This document shows, in pieces, positions 48,992-56,466 of a stretch of DNA of 64,000 bases (position 1 is the stretch's first letter; each line of letters opens with the position of its first letter). The translations under genes were made by a program, and so were the position numbers. Source of the stretch: Asanoa sp. WMMD1127. Its GTDB lineage: Bacteria > Actinomycetota > Actinomycetes > Mycobacteriales > Micromonosporaceae. Where the stretch lies: positions 1,364,001-1,428,000 of the forward strand of contig NZ_JARUBP010000001.1 of assembly GCF_029626225.1 (NCBI RefSeq), read 5' to 3'. The notes beneath the pieces were generated by a model, which was given only the letters and a program-made list of their open reading frames with translations, was not told the DNA's origin and made no database searches.

Positions 48992-51900
48992 TGGCCACCG
49001 CCGTCCCTGACCCAGCCCGGGGCGTCTGCGTCCAGGGTGGCGACGACCTGCTCGGTGCCGTCGGGGCGGATCAGCCAGAGCTGCGCCCCGTGGGGTAGTC
49101 GAGCACTGTCCACTTTGAACTCGGCGATGACGTCGCTGCCCTCGCCTGGCGCGAAGCCGTTGCCGCGGAAGGGTGCCCGCTCGATGACCCAACCCTCCAT
49201 GGCCCGCATGGCGTTCTCGTTCTGGCCGCCGTAGGGGATGCGGTAGAGGCTCGGCCGGTAGGCGGGCCAGCGCAGGACGTAGACCTCGGTGGCGTCGGCG
49301 CTGAAAGGGCTGTTGGCGTAACCGAGGCCGAGCGCGGTGAAGAGTTGGGCCGGGGTGCGCAGGTGCGCGACCTCGGTGGTGCGGTGCACGAAGCCCGAGA
49401 CCCGGTCGTAGCCCCGCTCCAGGTAGTAGTCGACCTGACTCGGCGCGATCGTCTTCTGCATCATCGTCGGCATTGCGGGGTCGACCGCCGGTGCCGCGGG
49501 CGCAGGGGCCGGGGCCTCTTGAGCGGGCTCGGCCGCGACCGCGGGCTCGTCGTCGCCGGCGCCGAGGCCGAACTCGGCGGCCCAACTCGCCAGCGCCACG
49601 ATCTGCGCGCCGGGCAGCTTGGCGCCGACGGGGGTGCCCGGGTTGACGGCGAACGACCAGTCTTCCTGCGGCCAACTGTTGATCAGCCTGACGAACTTGA
49701 CGGTGACGGTGTCCTGGCCCTTGTCGAGATGCTCGGCCATCCGCTCGGCGGACGTGAACACGACGACGTAGCGGTCGCCGTCGATCGTCTCGGTGCGCCA
49801 GACGAAGCCGTCGCTGCCGGGTTGCGCGCCCGCCTTGGACTCCGGCGAGACGGGGAGGAGCACCTTCGCGAGCAGCAATGTGGACAGGAAGGTGTCGGTG
49901 CTGCCCTCGCCGGCTGCGGTGAGCAGGCTTTCCTCGACGTCGTTGGCGGGTTGGAAGTCCGCCGGAACGGCGCCAGGGGTGAACACGGGCGCTTCCTGCT
50001 GCGGCGCGGGCTGGTCCAACCAGGACGGTGCGGCCGTGCCGGTGCTCGGGGTTGGGTCGATCCATCCGCCGGGCTGTGGGGTCGCGACCGGGTTCTCGGC
50101 GGTGCTCGCCGAGCTCTGGTGCCAGGCAGCTGGCTGGGTGGCCGGGCTCGCCGCCGTGGGCTGGCCCTCTTCGGCCCAGCGCTCCCCCGCTGTGGGGTTC
50201 GGGCTCGGGGCGCGGCCCTCCCACCGAGTTCCGGTGGGCTGCTGGTCCGGCGCTTGCGGCTGGCGGTTGGACCACAGGTCGGTGGCGTGTGATCCGGAAG
50301 CGATGGCGGCGGCCCGACCCTTGGCGGGCGCCGCTGCCGCGGGTTCGCTCGTCGTCGGTTTCTGTGCGGCCTCGGGTTGCGGCGTCGCGTCCGCGCTACC
50401 GGCCCGTAGTTCGTCGGCCGGGATGGCCTCACCTGGGTCTGACGGGGCGGCCGGCGGTTGCCCAGGAGAGTCGCTTCCGGCGGGCTTGCGCTCCGACCAC
50501 AGGTCGTCGACGGCGTTCGGCGTTGGGCGATCAGCGGGTCCGCCCGCAGTGCCGGCGGCCGGCGACCATAGGTTGACGGCAGCCGGATCCGTGGCGCTGG
50601 AGGTCAGCGGTGGCATGCGCTCGGACCACAGATCGGCACCGGAGTCCGGTTGAGCGGCACGCTCGGCCCCCGGCTCCCGCCCGGACCATAGGTCGGTCGC
50701 CCGCGGCGCCGCGCGATCCGCGCTGTCCTGCGCAGCGGCTGCCTGCCACAGGTCGACTCCCCCGTCGGAAGCCGGCCGGTCCTGCGTTGCTCTCGAGTCA
50801 GCGGGCCGCGAAGTCGAGCCCGCGTCAGCTGTGGCCCGGTCGATGGGCGAACCCAGCCCGCGCTCGGCCACCGGAGATTCAGCCGCGACGCTTGGGGGCC
50901 GCTCCGCCGCCAGGTCCGCGGCCCGAGGGTCTTCACCGTCGACGTTGCGCTGGCCAGACCACAGGTCTGTCGCGCGGGCCGTACCGGTGGCCCGCGTCTC
51001 CTCGGCTCCGGCCTTGCGCTCCGACCACAGATCGGTCGCGCGCGACTCCGGCTGGGTGGGCGCGGGTTCGTCGGACCTCGGTGCCGTCGGTGGCTGACCG
51101 GACCACAGATCGGTCGCCCGAGGGGTCGCCGGCGCGAGGGGCGTCTGACTCGGGCTCGGCGCTGCTGCCGCCTGGTCAGGTGTGGCCGAGGTAAGACCCG
51201 ACCCCGCTGCGGACGGCGTCAGACCTTGGCCCGGCGCAGACGGCGAGCCCGACCCGGAGAACAACAGCCCTTCAGTCCCGGTAGGCGAGATCGAGTCCGA
51301 GGGCGGGACAGACTGCGCCAAGCCCTGACCCGCCGCGGAGGCCGAGCCCTGACCCGCCGCGGACGCCGAACCCTGACTCGCCGCGCGCGGCGCTGAGCCC
51401 TGATCCGCCGCGTGCGGCGCCGAGCCCTGATCCGCCGCGTGCGGCGCCGAGCCCTGATCCGCCGCGGCCTGGCCCGTCGCGGACGGCGCCGAGCCCCGAT
51501 CCGCCGCGGCCTGGCCCGTTGCGGACGGCGCCGAGCCCTGATCCGCCGCGGCCTGACCCGTCGCGGACGGCGCCGAGCCCTGATCCGCCGCGGCCTGGCC
51601 CGTCGCGGGCGGCGCCGACGCCTGGCCAGCCGCGGGCGGCAGCGAGCCGGTGCCTTGGGAAGTCATGCGCGAATCCGCCGCAAGGGCATCGGCACCGAAC
51701 GTTCCGGACGGCCGCCGACCCGACCAGAGATCGGTCGCGCGCCCGCCGCCGGCATGCGTCGGCTCGGTCCCGCTGGGAGCAGCGGGCGTCCGACTGGCCC
51801 ATAGGTCTGTGGCCCGCCCACCTGGCTGCCCAGGCGAGCCTGCTTGGGCCCGCCGGGGCGCCGGGTCAGGGGCGCGCTCAGCGCCTGGACCCACCACGGA

Positions 51901-53847
51901 GCCTGACGCGGGCTGCCGGGCCCCGTCCGCGGCCTCAGCACCGCGATCGGTCCAGAACTGGGCTGCCGCAGACTCGGCAGCCGCCTGCTCACGGATCACC
52001 GGCTCCCTGGGGCTGGCCTGATCCGAACGCGACGCATCAGCCGCTCCCGGCCAACCTGACGTCGACGGCCCCGCGCCAAGATCCGACCACCGTTGGGCCG
52101 CAGCCGCCGAACGGTCGGGCCAGCCCTGGGCCGGGTCGATGCCTGTGCTGCTGCCAGAGGTATCAGCCTGATGCGCAGGCCAGCCTTGAGCCGATTCGGC
52201 GCCGGGACCGTCGGCCTGACGCGCAGGCCAACCCTGAGGGGCATCGGCGCCGAGACCGTCCCCTTGGCGTGGAGACCGACCCTGAGCCGAACCAGCGCCG
52301 GGACCCTCCGTCTGACGCGCCGGCCAACCCTGAGCCGAATCAGCGCCGAGACCGTCCCCTCGGCGTGCAGGCCGGCCCTGAGCCGAATCAGAGCCGAGAC
52401 CGTCCCCTTGGCGCGCAGGCCAGCCCTGAGCCGAATCAGAGCCGAGACCGTCCCCTTGGCGCGCAGGCCAGCCCCGAGCCGAATCAACGCCCGGACTGTC
52501 AACCTGGCGGGAGGGCCAGCCCTGCGCCGGCGCTCGGGGTGCGTCGGACGGCGGGACCGTCGGTGGGGCGGGCGCGGCCGCCGCCGGCCAGGCCGGTGCG
52601 GGGCGGGGCGGCAGCGGAGCGTCGGACCAACCCAAGCCGGAGTCGGCCCCGCCGGATACGGGCTGGGCCGGGGCGCCGGCACCGTTGGGCGTACCCGCCG
52701 ATGGTCCGGTTTCTCTCGGCACGCTGGCCGCAGCGCCGTTGGTGGGCGACCAGTTCGTCTGGCGCTGGTCGTCGGCGGGCGGCCGGCCGAAACGGCCGGC
52801 ACCGCGGCCGGGCTCGGGCTGGTCGCCGCCACCGAAGAAGCCCCCGCCCGAGGTGGGTCTGGCGAGGGGACGTGGGGGACGCGGTGGTGCGTCGCCGAGC
52901 CGCCCCGGCGGGTTGGAGCGGGCCGGGTCGTCGCGGAACGGCGACCTCGGCCGCATCGCCGGGGCTGGACGCTCGACGGGCTCCGGCGTCTGGTGGGGCG
53001 GCTGCGGATCGGGCGGCTGGTTGCCGCGAACGACCGGCGGCGGCCAGGCTGACGTCTCGTTGTTGGCCGCGGTCGCGGGCTGCCGGCCGTATCCGTTGTC
53101 GGCCGGCGCCTGCGGATAGGGCGTCGCGTCGGTGACCTGCGGCGGCGGGACCGGGCCGAACGGTGTCGGCGCGGGTGAAGCCGACTGGTTGTCGGCCGGC
53201 GGCACGCCACCGCGGCGCCGGGCCGAAGCGATGGGCGAGTCGTAGCCGGGCGGTCGCGCCGGGCGGTGCCGTTGCGGCGGTTCGATGCTGTCGGGTTCGA
53301 GGACCGGCCCGGTCGCCGCCGCGGCCCGGTCGACGAACGGCGGCTCGACGATCTCGCCTTGCACCACCTGCCCTGGCACGGACGCCCGCGCGCGGGCACG
53401 CGCGGCGGACTCCGCCCGGTCGAGGCGGGCGCGCGCGCCCATGGTGCGGCCGGGAAGGCGCACGTCGCCGCGGGCCAGCTGGGCCACGAACCAGGCCGGC
53501 AGGTAGCCCTCGATCGGTAGGCCCGGGTTGACCGCGAGCCACCATTCGAGGTTGGGCCAGGTCGAGGCCAGGTCGTGGTAGGGCATCTTCCGCGCCGACC
53601 CGGCGTTGTCGGCCAGGCAGATGCGCAGAGCGTCACCGGACGTGAAGGCGAGGACGTGCGTGCGGCCGTTGGTGGTCCAGGTGCCCCACCCGACCTGGGC
53701 GCGGCCGGCCAGGGCATCGGACGACACGGGCAGGAGAAGCTCGGACCGGGCCAGGATGCGGAAGTAGAGTTCCTGGTCTCCGGCCCGTAGCGCGTCTCGC
53801 ATCGCGGCCTCGACCTCGGTGGCCGGTTCCCAGTCGGTCACGGCCAC
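48988..53847 (-). CDS. Giant SseB-domain protein with disordered repeats, ESX island
   Basis: 1619 residues. An N-terminal SseB domain (about 8-140: ELYFRILARSELLLPVSSDA; EWWLAVNPGLPIEGYLPAWF) and a second SseB domain (about 1298-1430: FAVNPGTPVGAKLPGAQIV) flank more than 1100 residues of Ala/Pro/Gln/Ser-rich disorder. The disorder contains a 16-residue tandem repeat, a 14-residue repeat, and 11 copies of a DLW motif. The last 155 residues (from MMQKTIAP) form a separate folded domain with YYLERGYDRV, VLRWPAYRPSLYRIPYGG and GEGSDVIAEFKVD; I do not recognise it. No signal peptide. Beside esx genes and eccB, a type VII secreted effector or its large adaptor is plausible. GTG start. Confidence 0.8.
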   Translation of the reverse strand: MAVTDWEPATEVEAAMRDALRAGDQELYFRILARSELLLPVSSDALAGRAQVGWGTWTTNGRTHVLAFTSGDALRICLADNAGSARKMPYHDLASTWPNLEWWLAVNPGLPIEGYLPAWFVAQLARGDVRLPGRTMGARARLDRAESAARARARASVPGQVVQGEIVEPPFVDRAAAATGPVLEPDSIEPPQRHRPARPPGYDSPIASARRRGGVPPADNQSASPAPTPFGPVPPPQVTDATPYPQAPADNGYGRQPATAANNETSAWPPPVVRGNQPPDPQPPHQTPEPVERPAPAMRPRSPFRDDPARSNPPGRLGDAPPRPPRPLARPTSGGGFFGGGDQPEPGRGAGRFGRPPADDQRQTNWSPTNGAAASVPRETGPSAGTPNGAGAPAQPVSGGADSGLGWSDAPLPPRPAPAWPAAAAPAPPTVPPSDAPRAPAQGWPSRQVDSPGVDSARGWPARQGDGLGSDSAQGWPARQGDGLGSDSAQGRPARRGDGLGADSAQGWPARQTEGPGAGSAQGRSPRQGDGLGADAPQGWPARQADGPGAESAQGWPAHQADTSGSSTGIDPAQGWPDRSAAAAQRWSDLGAGPSTSGWPGAADASRSDQASPREPVIREQAAAESAAAQFWTDRGAEAADGARQPASGSVVGPGAERAPDPAPRRAQAGSPGQPGGRATDLWASRTPAAPSGTEPTHAGGGRATDLWSGRRPSGTFGADALAADSRMTSQGTGSLPPAAGQASAPPATGQAAADQGSAPSATGQAAADQGSAPSATGQAAADRGSAPSATGQAAADQGSAPHAADQGSAPHAADQGSAPRAASQGSASAAGQGSASAAGQGLAQSVPPSDSISPTGTEGLLFSGSGSPSAPGQGLTPSAAGSGLTSATPDQAAAAPSPSQTPLAPATPRATDLWSGQPPTAPRSDEPAPTQPESRATDLWSERKAGAEETRATGTARATDLWSGQRNVDGEDPRAADLAAERPPSVAAESPVAERGLGSPIDRATADAGSTSRPADSRATQDRPASDGGVDLWQAAAAQDSADRAAPRATDLWSGREPGAERAAQPDSGADLWSERMPPLTSSATDPAAVNLWSPAAGTAGGPADRPTPNAVDDLWSERKPAGSDSPGQPPAAPSDPGEAIPADELRAGSADATPQPEAAQKPTTSEPAAAAPAKGRAAAIASGSHATDLWSNRQPQAPDQQPTGTRWEGRAPSPNPTAGERWAEEGQPTAASPATQPAAWHQSSASTAENPVATPQPGGWIDPTPSTGTAAPSWLDQPAPQQEAPVFTPGAVPADFQPANDVEESLLTAAGEGSTDTFLSTLLLAKVLLPVSPESKAGAQPGSDGFVWRTETIDGDRYVVVFTSAERMAEHLDKGQDTVTVKFVRLINSWPQEDWSFAVNPGTPVGAKLPGAQIVALASWAAEFGLGAGDDEPAVAAEPAQEAPAPAPAAPAVDPAMPTMMQKTIAPSQVDYYLERGYDRVSGFVHRTTEVAHLRTPAQLFTALGLGYANSPFSADATEVYVLRWPAYRPSLYRIPYGGQNENAMRAMEGWVIERAPFRGNGFAPGEGSDVIAEFKVDSARLPHGAQLWLIRPDGTEQVVATLDADAPGWVRDGGGQ
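50274..51815 (-). repeat. Eleven dispersed DLW motifs
   Basis: Within the giant SseB protein, short motifs of the form RATDLWSxR recur at about 51800, 51720, 51099, 51023, 50961, 50745, 50687, 50627, 50571 (NLW), 50495 and 50274. The spacing is irregular (about 40-620 bp), so these are not slippage repeats but conserved linear motifs in disordered sequence, likely docking sites. Confidence 0.85.
51320..51640 (-). repeat. 42-bp tandem repeat, then shorter units
   Basis: About four copies of a 14-residue unit (ATGQAAADQGSAPS) followed downstream in the protein by three 8-residue units (HAADQGSAP type) and two QGSASAAG units. Confidence 0.85.
52110..52512 (-). repeat. 48-bp tandem repeat, about eight units
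   Basis: Units of 16 residues of the form RQGDGLGSDSAQGWPA, the last with a short insertion (DTSGSSTGIDPAQGWPD). Neighbouring units differ by a few bases, some pairs being nearly identical, so it is a recently expanded in-frame array. Confidence 0.88.
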
Positions 53848-54290
53848 CCCCTTCCCGGACAGGCCAGACGCATCGCGTACAACCTACAAGGTGTCGGCTA
53901 GATCACGATGTAGGGACGTCACGGGTGGTGTCACCGCGGCCGCCGTCGATACCGTCCGGAGTCGGACCCGCGGGTAGACCCGAAAGGTGCTCGACGACCG
54001 CCGGTTGCGCACCACGTCCCTTCGCGACCGTAGTCGCCGCCGCCTTCTCCCCCTGCCAATCGTCATCTTGCCAGTTGCCCTTGCATCCGTCACCGCCCGT
54101 CGACCGCACGGCCGGGACGCCCCCACCGCGCCGGCCGCCCCCGATCCGCTGGACCGCGACCGACACCGGCGTGACGGTAGCGGTAGTTGACCGTGGAGTG
54201 GACACGGATCACCCGTAACTCCGCGACCGGGTGACAATCGGCACGGACTTTCTGGACACCACTGACGCACGACCGGCGTACGCCGTCGTC
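53848..54290. other. 440-bp spacer in the ESX island
   Basis: Between the giant SseB gene and the esx pair. One short frame on the minus strand may be coding (see the next entry). I see no terminator with a T-run and no clear promoter; transcription of the SseB gene probably starts in here. Confidence 0.4.
53903..54205 (-). CDS. Possible small hypothetical protein
   Basis: A GTG-started frame of 100 residues, with glycine-rich and polar sequence (GKGNWQ-like tract CKGNWQDDDWQGEK; VVEHLSGLPAGPTP). No domain, membrane segment or good ribosome site is seen. It is on the same strand as, and between, the esx genes and the giant SseB gene, the only reason to list it. It may well be non-coding. Confidence 0.25.
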   Translation of the reverse strand: MSTPRSTTATVTPVSVAVQRIGGGRRGGGVPAVRSTGGDGCKGNWQDDDWQGEKAAATTVAKGRGAQPAVVEHLSGLPAGPTPDGIDGGRGDTTRDVPTS

Positions 54291-54584
54291 TCACTGGAAC
54301 AGGTTGGCGTTTCTCCTTTCCGTGCTGAGGTAGTCGGACGCGGAATCGTCGAGCGCGCGCTTGATGTCGCGGAGCATGGACTGCAGATCCGCCGAGGCGG
54401 CGCGCCACCGGGACTGGCGCTGGTCGTAGGCCTGTCTGGCCTCGCCGTCCCAGGTGGCGACCAGCGGCGCGGCGTCCCGCTCGAGCTGGCCTAGCTGGGT
54501 GTCGAGGGTGTTGAGGGCCTTCTGGATGTCGGCGCTGGCCTGCCGCAGGGCCGGGAAGTTGACGACCAGGATGTCGTCGCGCAT
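54291..54584 (-). CDS. WXG100-family ESX protein (second of pair)
   Basis: 97 residues, the typical size. Two helices joined by the W-x-G turn, TWDGEARQAY (Trp45-Asp-Gly47). The C-terminus has a YLSTERRNANLF stretch; a Yxxx[DE]-type export signal (YLSTE) fits the family pattern. It would pair with the upstream WXG protein and be exported by a type VII system. ATG 54584, 11 bp after the partner gene's stop, with GGAGAG before it. Confidence 0.92.
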   Translation of the reverse strand: MRDDILVVNFPALRQASADIQKALNTLDTQLGQLERDAAPLVATWDGEARQAYDQRQSRWRAASADLQSMLRDIKRALDDSASDYLSTERRNANLFQ

Positions 54585-54595
54585 CACGTCTCTCC

Positions 54596-54913
54596 TTACA
54601 ACGGCAGCTGGATGCCGCGGCTGGTGGTGGCGATCCGGCTGGCCGCCTCGGTGTCGGTGGCCTCGTATTGCGTGCCGGCGCTGCGGATGGCGCCGGCCGT
54701 CTCGCGCAGGGCGCGCTGCATCGCCCCCTGGTCCTGCGACCACTGCTGCTTGACCTGCTCGAACGAGCGGCCGCCGGCGCCACGCCAGGCGGTCTGCAGG
54801 ACCGCGAGCTCGGCCATCAGACTCGTCAACATGCTCTGTAGCGACTGGTCGACCTGCTCGAACCTGGCCGCGGTCTGCTGCATCACCGCCGCCTGTGCCT
54901 GCGTCTGGGACAC
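54596..54913 (-). CDS. WXG100-family ESX protein (first of pair)
   Basis: 105 residues in a helical hairpin, turn TAWRGAGGRSFEQV (Trp43-Arg-Gly45). The helix before it is QSLQSMLTSLMAELAVLQ. The two WXG genes are adjacent in the usual order of an ESX heterodimer pair. GTG 54913. Its 5' region contains two DnaA-like boxes and it probably starts the esx-SseB transcript. Confidence 0.92.
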   Translation of the reverse strand: MSQTQAQAAVMQQTAARFEQVDQSLQSMLTSLMAELAVLQTAWRGAGGRSFEQVKQQWSQDQGAMQRALRETAGAIRSAGTQYEATDTEAASRIATTSRGIQLPL

Positions 54914-55017
54914 CCGGACGTCACCCCGCTCTCGCGTCGAAGTTGGCGAATGTCTCGCATGCCGTCGCTGACGCTAGACCGTCGGGGCACACGTTCGGTA
55001 GCCCCGAAAACACCGCC

Positions 55018-55043
55018 TGTGGACAACTCCTGCCTGTGGATAA
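55018..55043. promoter_or_regulatory. Pair of DnaA-box-like sites before the esx genes
   Basis: TGTGGACAA (55018-55026) and TGTGGATAA (55035-55043) in the same orientation, 17 bp apart, just beyond the stop of eccB (55046) and 105 bp before the esx start. The spacing resembles the pair before the tad operon. Confidence 0.5.
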
Positions 55044-55045
55044 CC

Positions 55046-56389
55046 TCAAGCCGGCTCCCGTGCCCGGGCAGGATCGAGTGATGCACCCGACTCCACCAGC
55101 GCCACCATCGCCGCCGGCAGGCGCGCCGGTCGCACGCCGCCATAGCCCAGCATGGCCAGCGTCTCGGCACCGACGACCTCATGACGGCGGCCCAGGTCCG
55201 TGACGACGTTGACGGCTCCGTCGGTGGCGCCGGGCGACCCGACGGCCGTGACCACGGCAGCCCGTCCCGGCGGCACCACCACGTAGTCCGCCCCGGCACC
55301 GCGCCGCGATCTGGCGGCATCCGCGACATCGGGCACGTCGGCGTCGACGACGACGTTGGCGACACCGCGTTCGTCGCGCACGACCGCGCACAGGGCGCCG
55401 GTGAACGGACCGACCAACGAGGGGGTCGACGTGGGTACGGGTCCGTCAGGCGCCAAGGCCGCCGCCTTCCGGGTGGCCGCGAACCGGCCCTGGCTGAGGT
55501 CGGTCGGGCGGTCCTGGCGGTTGGCGGTCAGCAGCAGGTCGGCCTGGACCTGGGTGATGCTGGCGAGTCCGTTCCGCACGGCTACGGCGTACTGCCGATC
55601 GCCGCCCTGACTCGTCACGACGAACACCTCGCCAATGCGGGCCGCGGGCACTTCGGTGGACGGGTCGCCGGTGTCGAGGATGGGCGGCACGGTGATGTCT
55701 GCGCCGGCGGGTAGCGCGGAGAGGAACGCCGGGGCCGTGGGCAGCGGTTTCGCGGTCGTCCAGCCCAGGGCGGTCAGGGTGAGCCGCGGGTCGCGCAACA
55801 GATGGCGATGGTTCTGCCAGACGAGATGCAGGGAGCCGTCCGGATGTTCGGCCAGCACCGCGCGGTCCTCGAGCCGCGTGCCTCCGCTGCTCGCGGCGCC
55901 GACAAGCAGGGCAGAGGCCGCGCCGGGCAGGTTGCACACCGTCCATGGTGGACCGGTGACGCGGTTGGCCGCCGGCAGCGAGTCGGGCGCCTCGGTGATG
56001 CCCAACGTCGTGCCGCGTGGCACGCCCTCGATCGAGCGGCGGGAGACGAGCACCGTCTTGGGCTGCGCCGCGCCGACCGCGAGCAGTGCCGACGCGTAAT
56101 TGACCATGAGGTGCAGCTTGCCGTCGCGATAGACGTAGCGGGCCCCGGACTCGCGCTCGACGATCACCGCCGAGGTGTCGCGCCACGCGGTGCCGCCGCC
56201 GCCCACCAGCACGCCATAAACGACGAATCCGCCCAAGGCGATGGCCGCCACCAGCAATCCGGCCAACGTCGCACCGGCAGTCCGGCGAAAGGGTGGCTGT
56301 GCCGGGTCAGTCTCATGCATGACCAACGCGGAGACCACCCGCTGCACGGTGAACTGGTGCGACTGCAGCTGGTCCTGCCGCGACGGCAT
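55046..56389 (-). CDS. eccB: Type VII secretion protein EccB
   Basis: 447 residues, close to the family norm. A short cytoplasmic start (PSRQDQLQSHQFTVQRVVSALV) precedes a single membrane helix (TLAGLLVAAIALGGFVVYGVL, in part), and the large extracytoplasmic domain carries the EccB repeats and signature SRRSIEGVPRGTTLGITEAPDSLP, with a disulfide-forming pair around VCNLPG and ALCAVV. EccB is part of the ESX membrane core with EccC, EccD and EccE; C, D and mycosin are absent here. ATG 56389; same strand as the esx genes, divergent from eccE. Confidence 0.93.
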   Translation of the reverse strand: MPSRQDQLQSHQFTVQRVVSALVMHETDPAQPPFRRTAGATLAGLLVAAIALGGFVVYGVLVGGGGTAWRDTSAVIVERESGARYVYRDGKLHLMVNYASALLAVGAAQPKTVLVSRRSIEGVPRGTTLGITEAPDSLPAANRVTGPPWTVCNLPGAASALLVGAASSGGTRLEDRAVLAEHPDGSLHLVWQNHRHLLRDPRLTLTALGWTTAKPLPTAPAFLSALPAGADITVPPILDTGDPSTEVPAARIGEVFVVTSQGGDRQYAVAVRNGLASITQVQADLLLTANRQDRPTDLSQGRFAATRKAAALAPDGPVPTSTPSLVGPFTGALCAVVRDERGVANVVVDADVPDVADAARSRRGAGADYVVVPPGRAAVVTAVGSPGATDGAVNVVTDLGRRHEVVGAETLAMLGYGGVRPARLPAAMVALVESGASLDPARAREPA

Positions 56390-56466
56390 CGGGGCTCCCT
56401 TGTGGGCAGTGACAGTTTCAGGTTGCGGCGCGTAATCGCGCCGAATACGGAGGGGAGGCTACCGCG

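Noticed and set aside
51519-53135. 538-codon frame opposite the repeat region of the giant SseB gene
   Set aside because: Repeats keep several frames open; it contains no conserved domain, whereas the minus frame has SseB domains at both ends.
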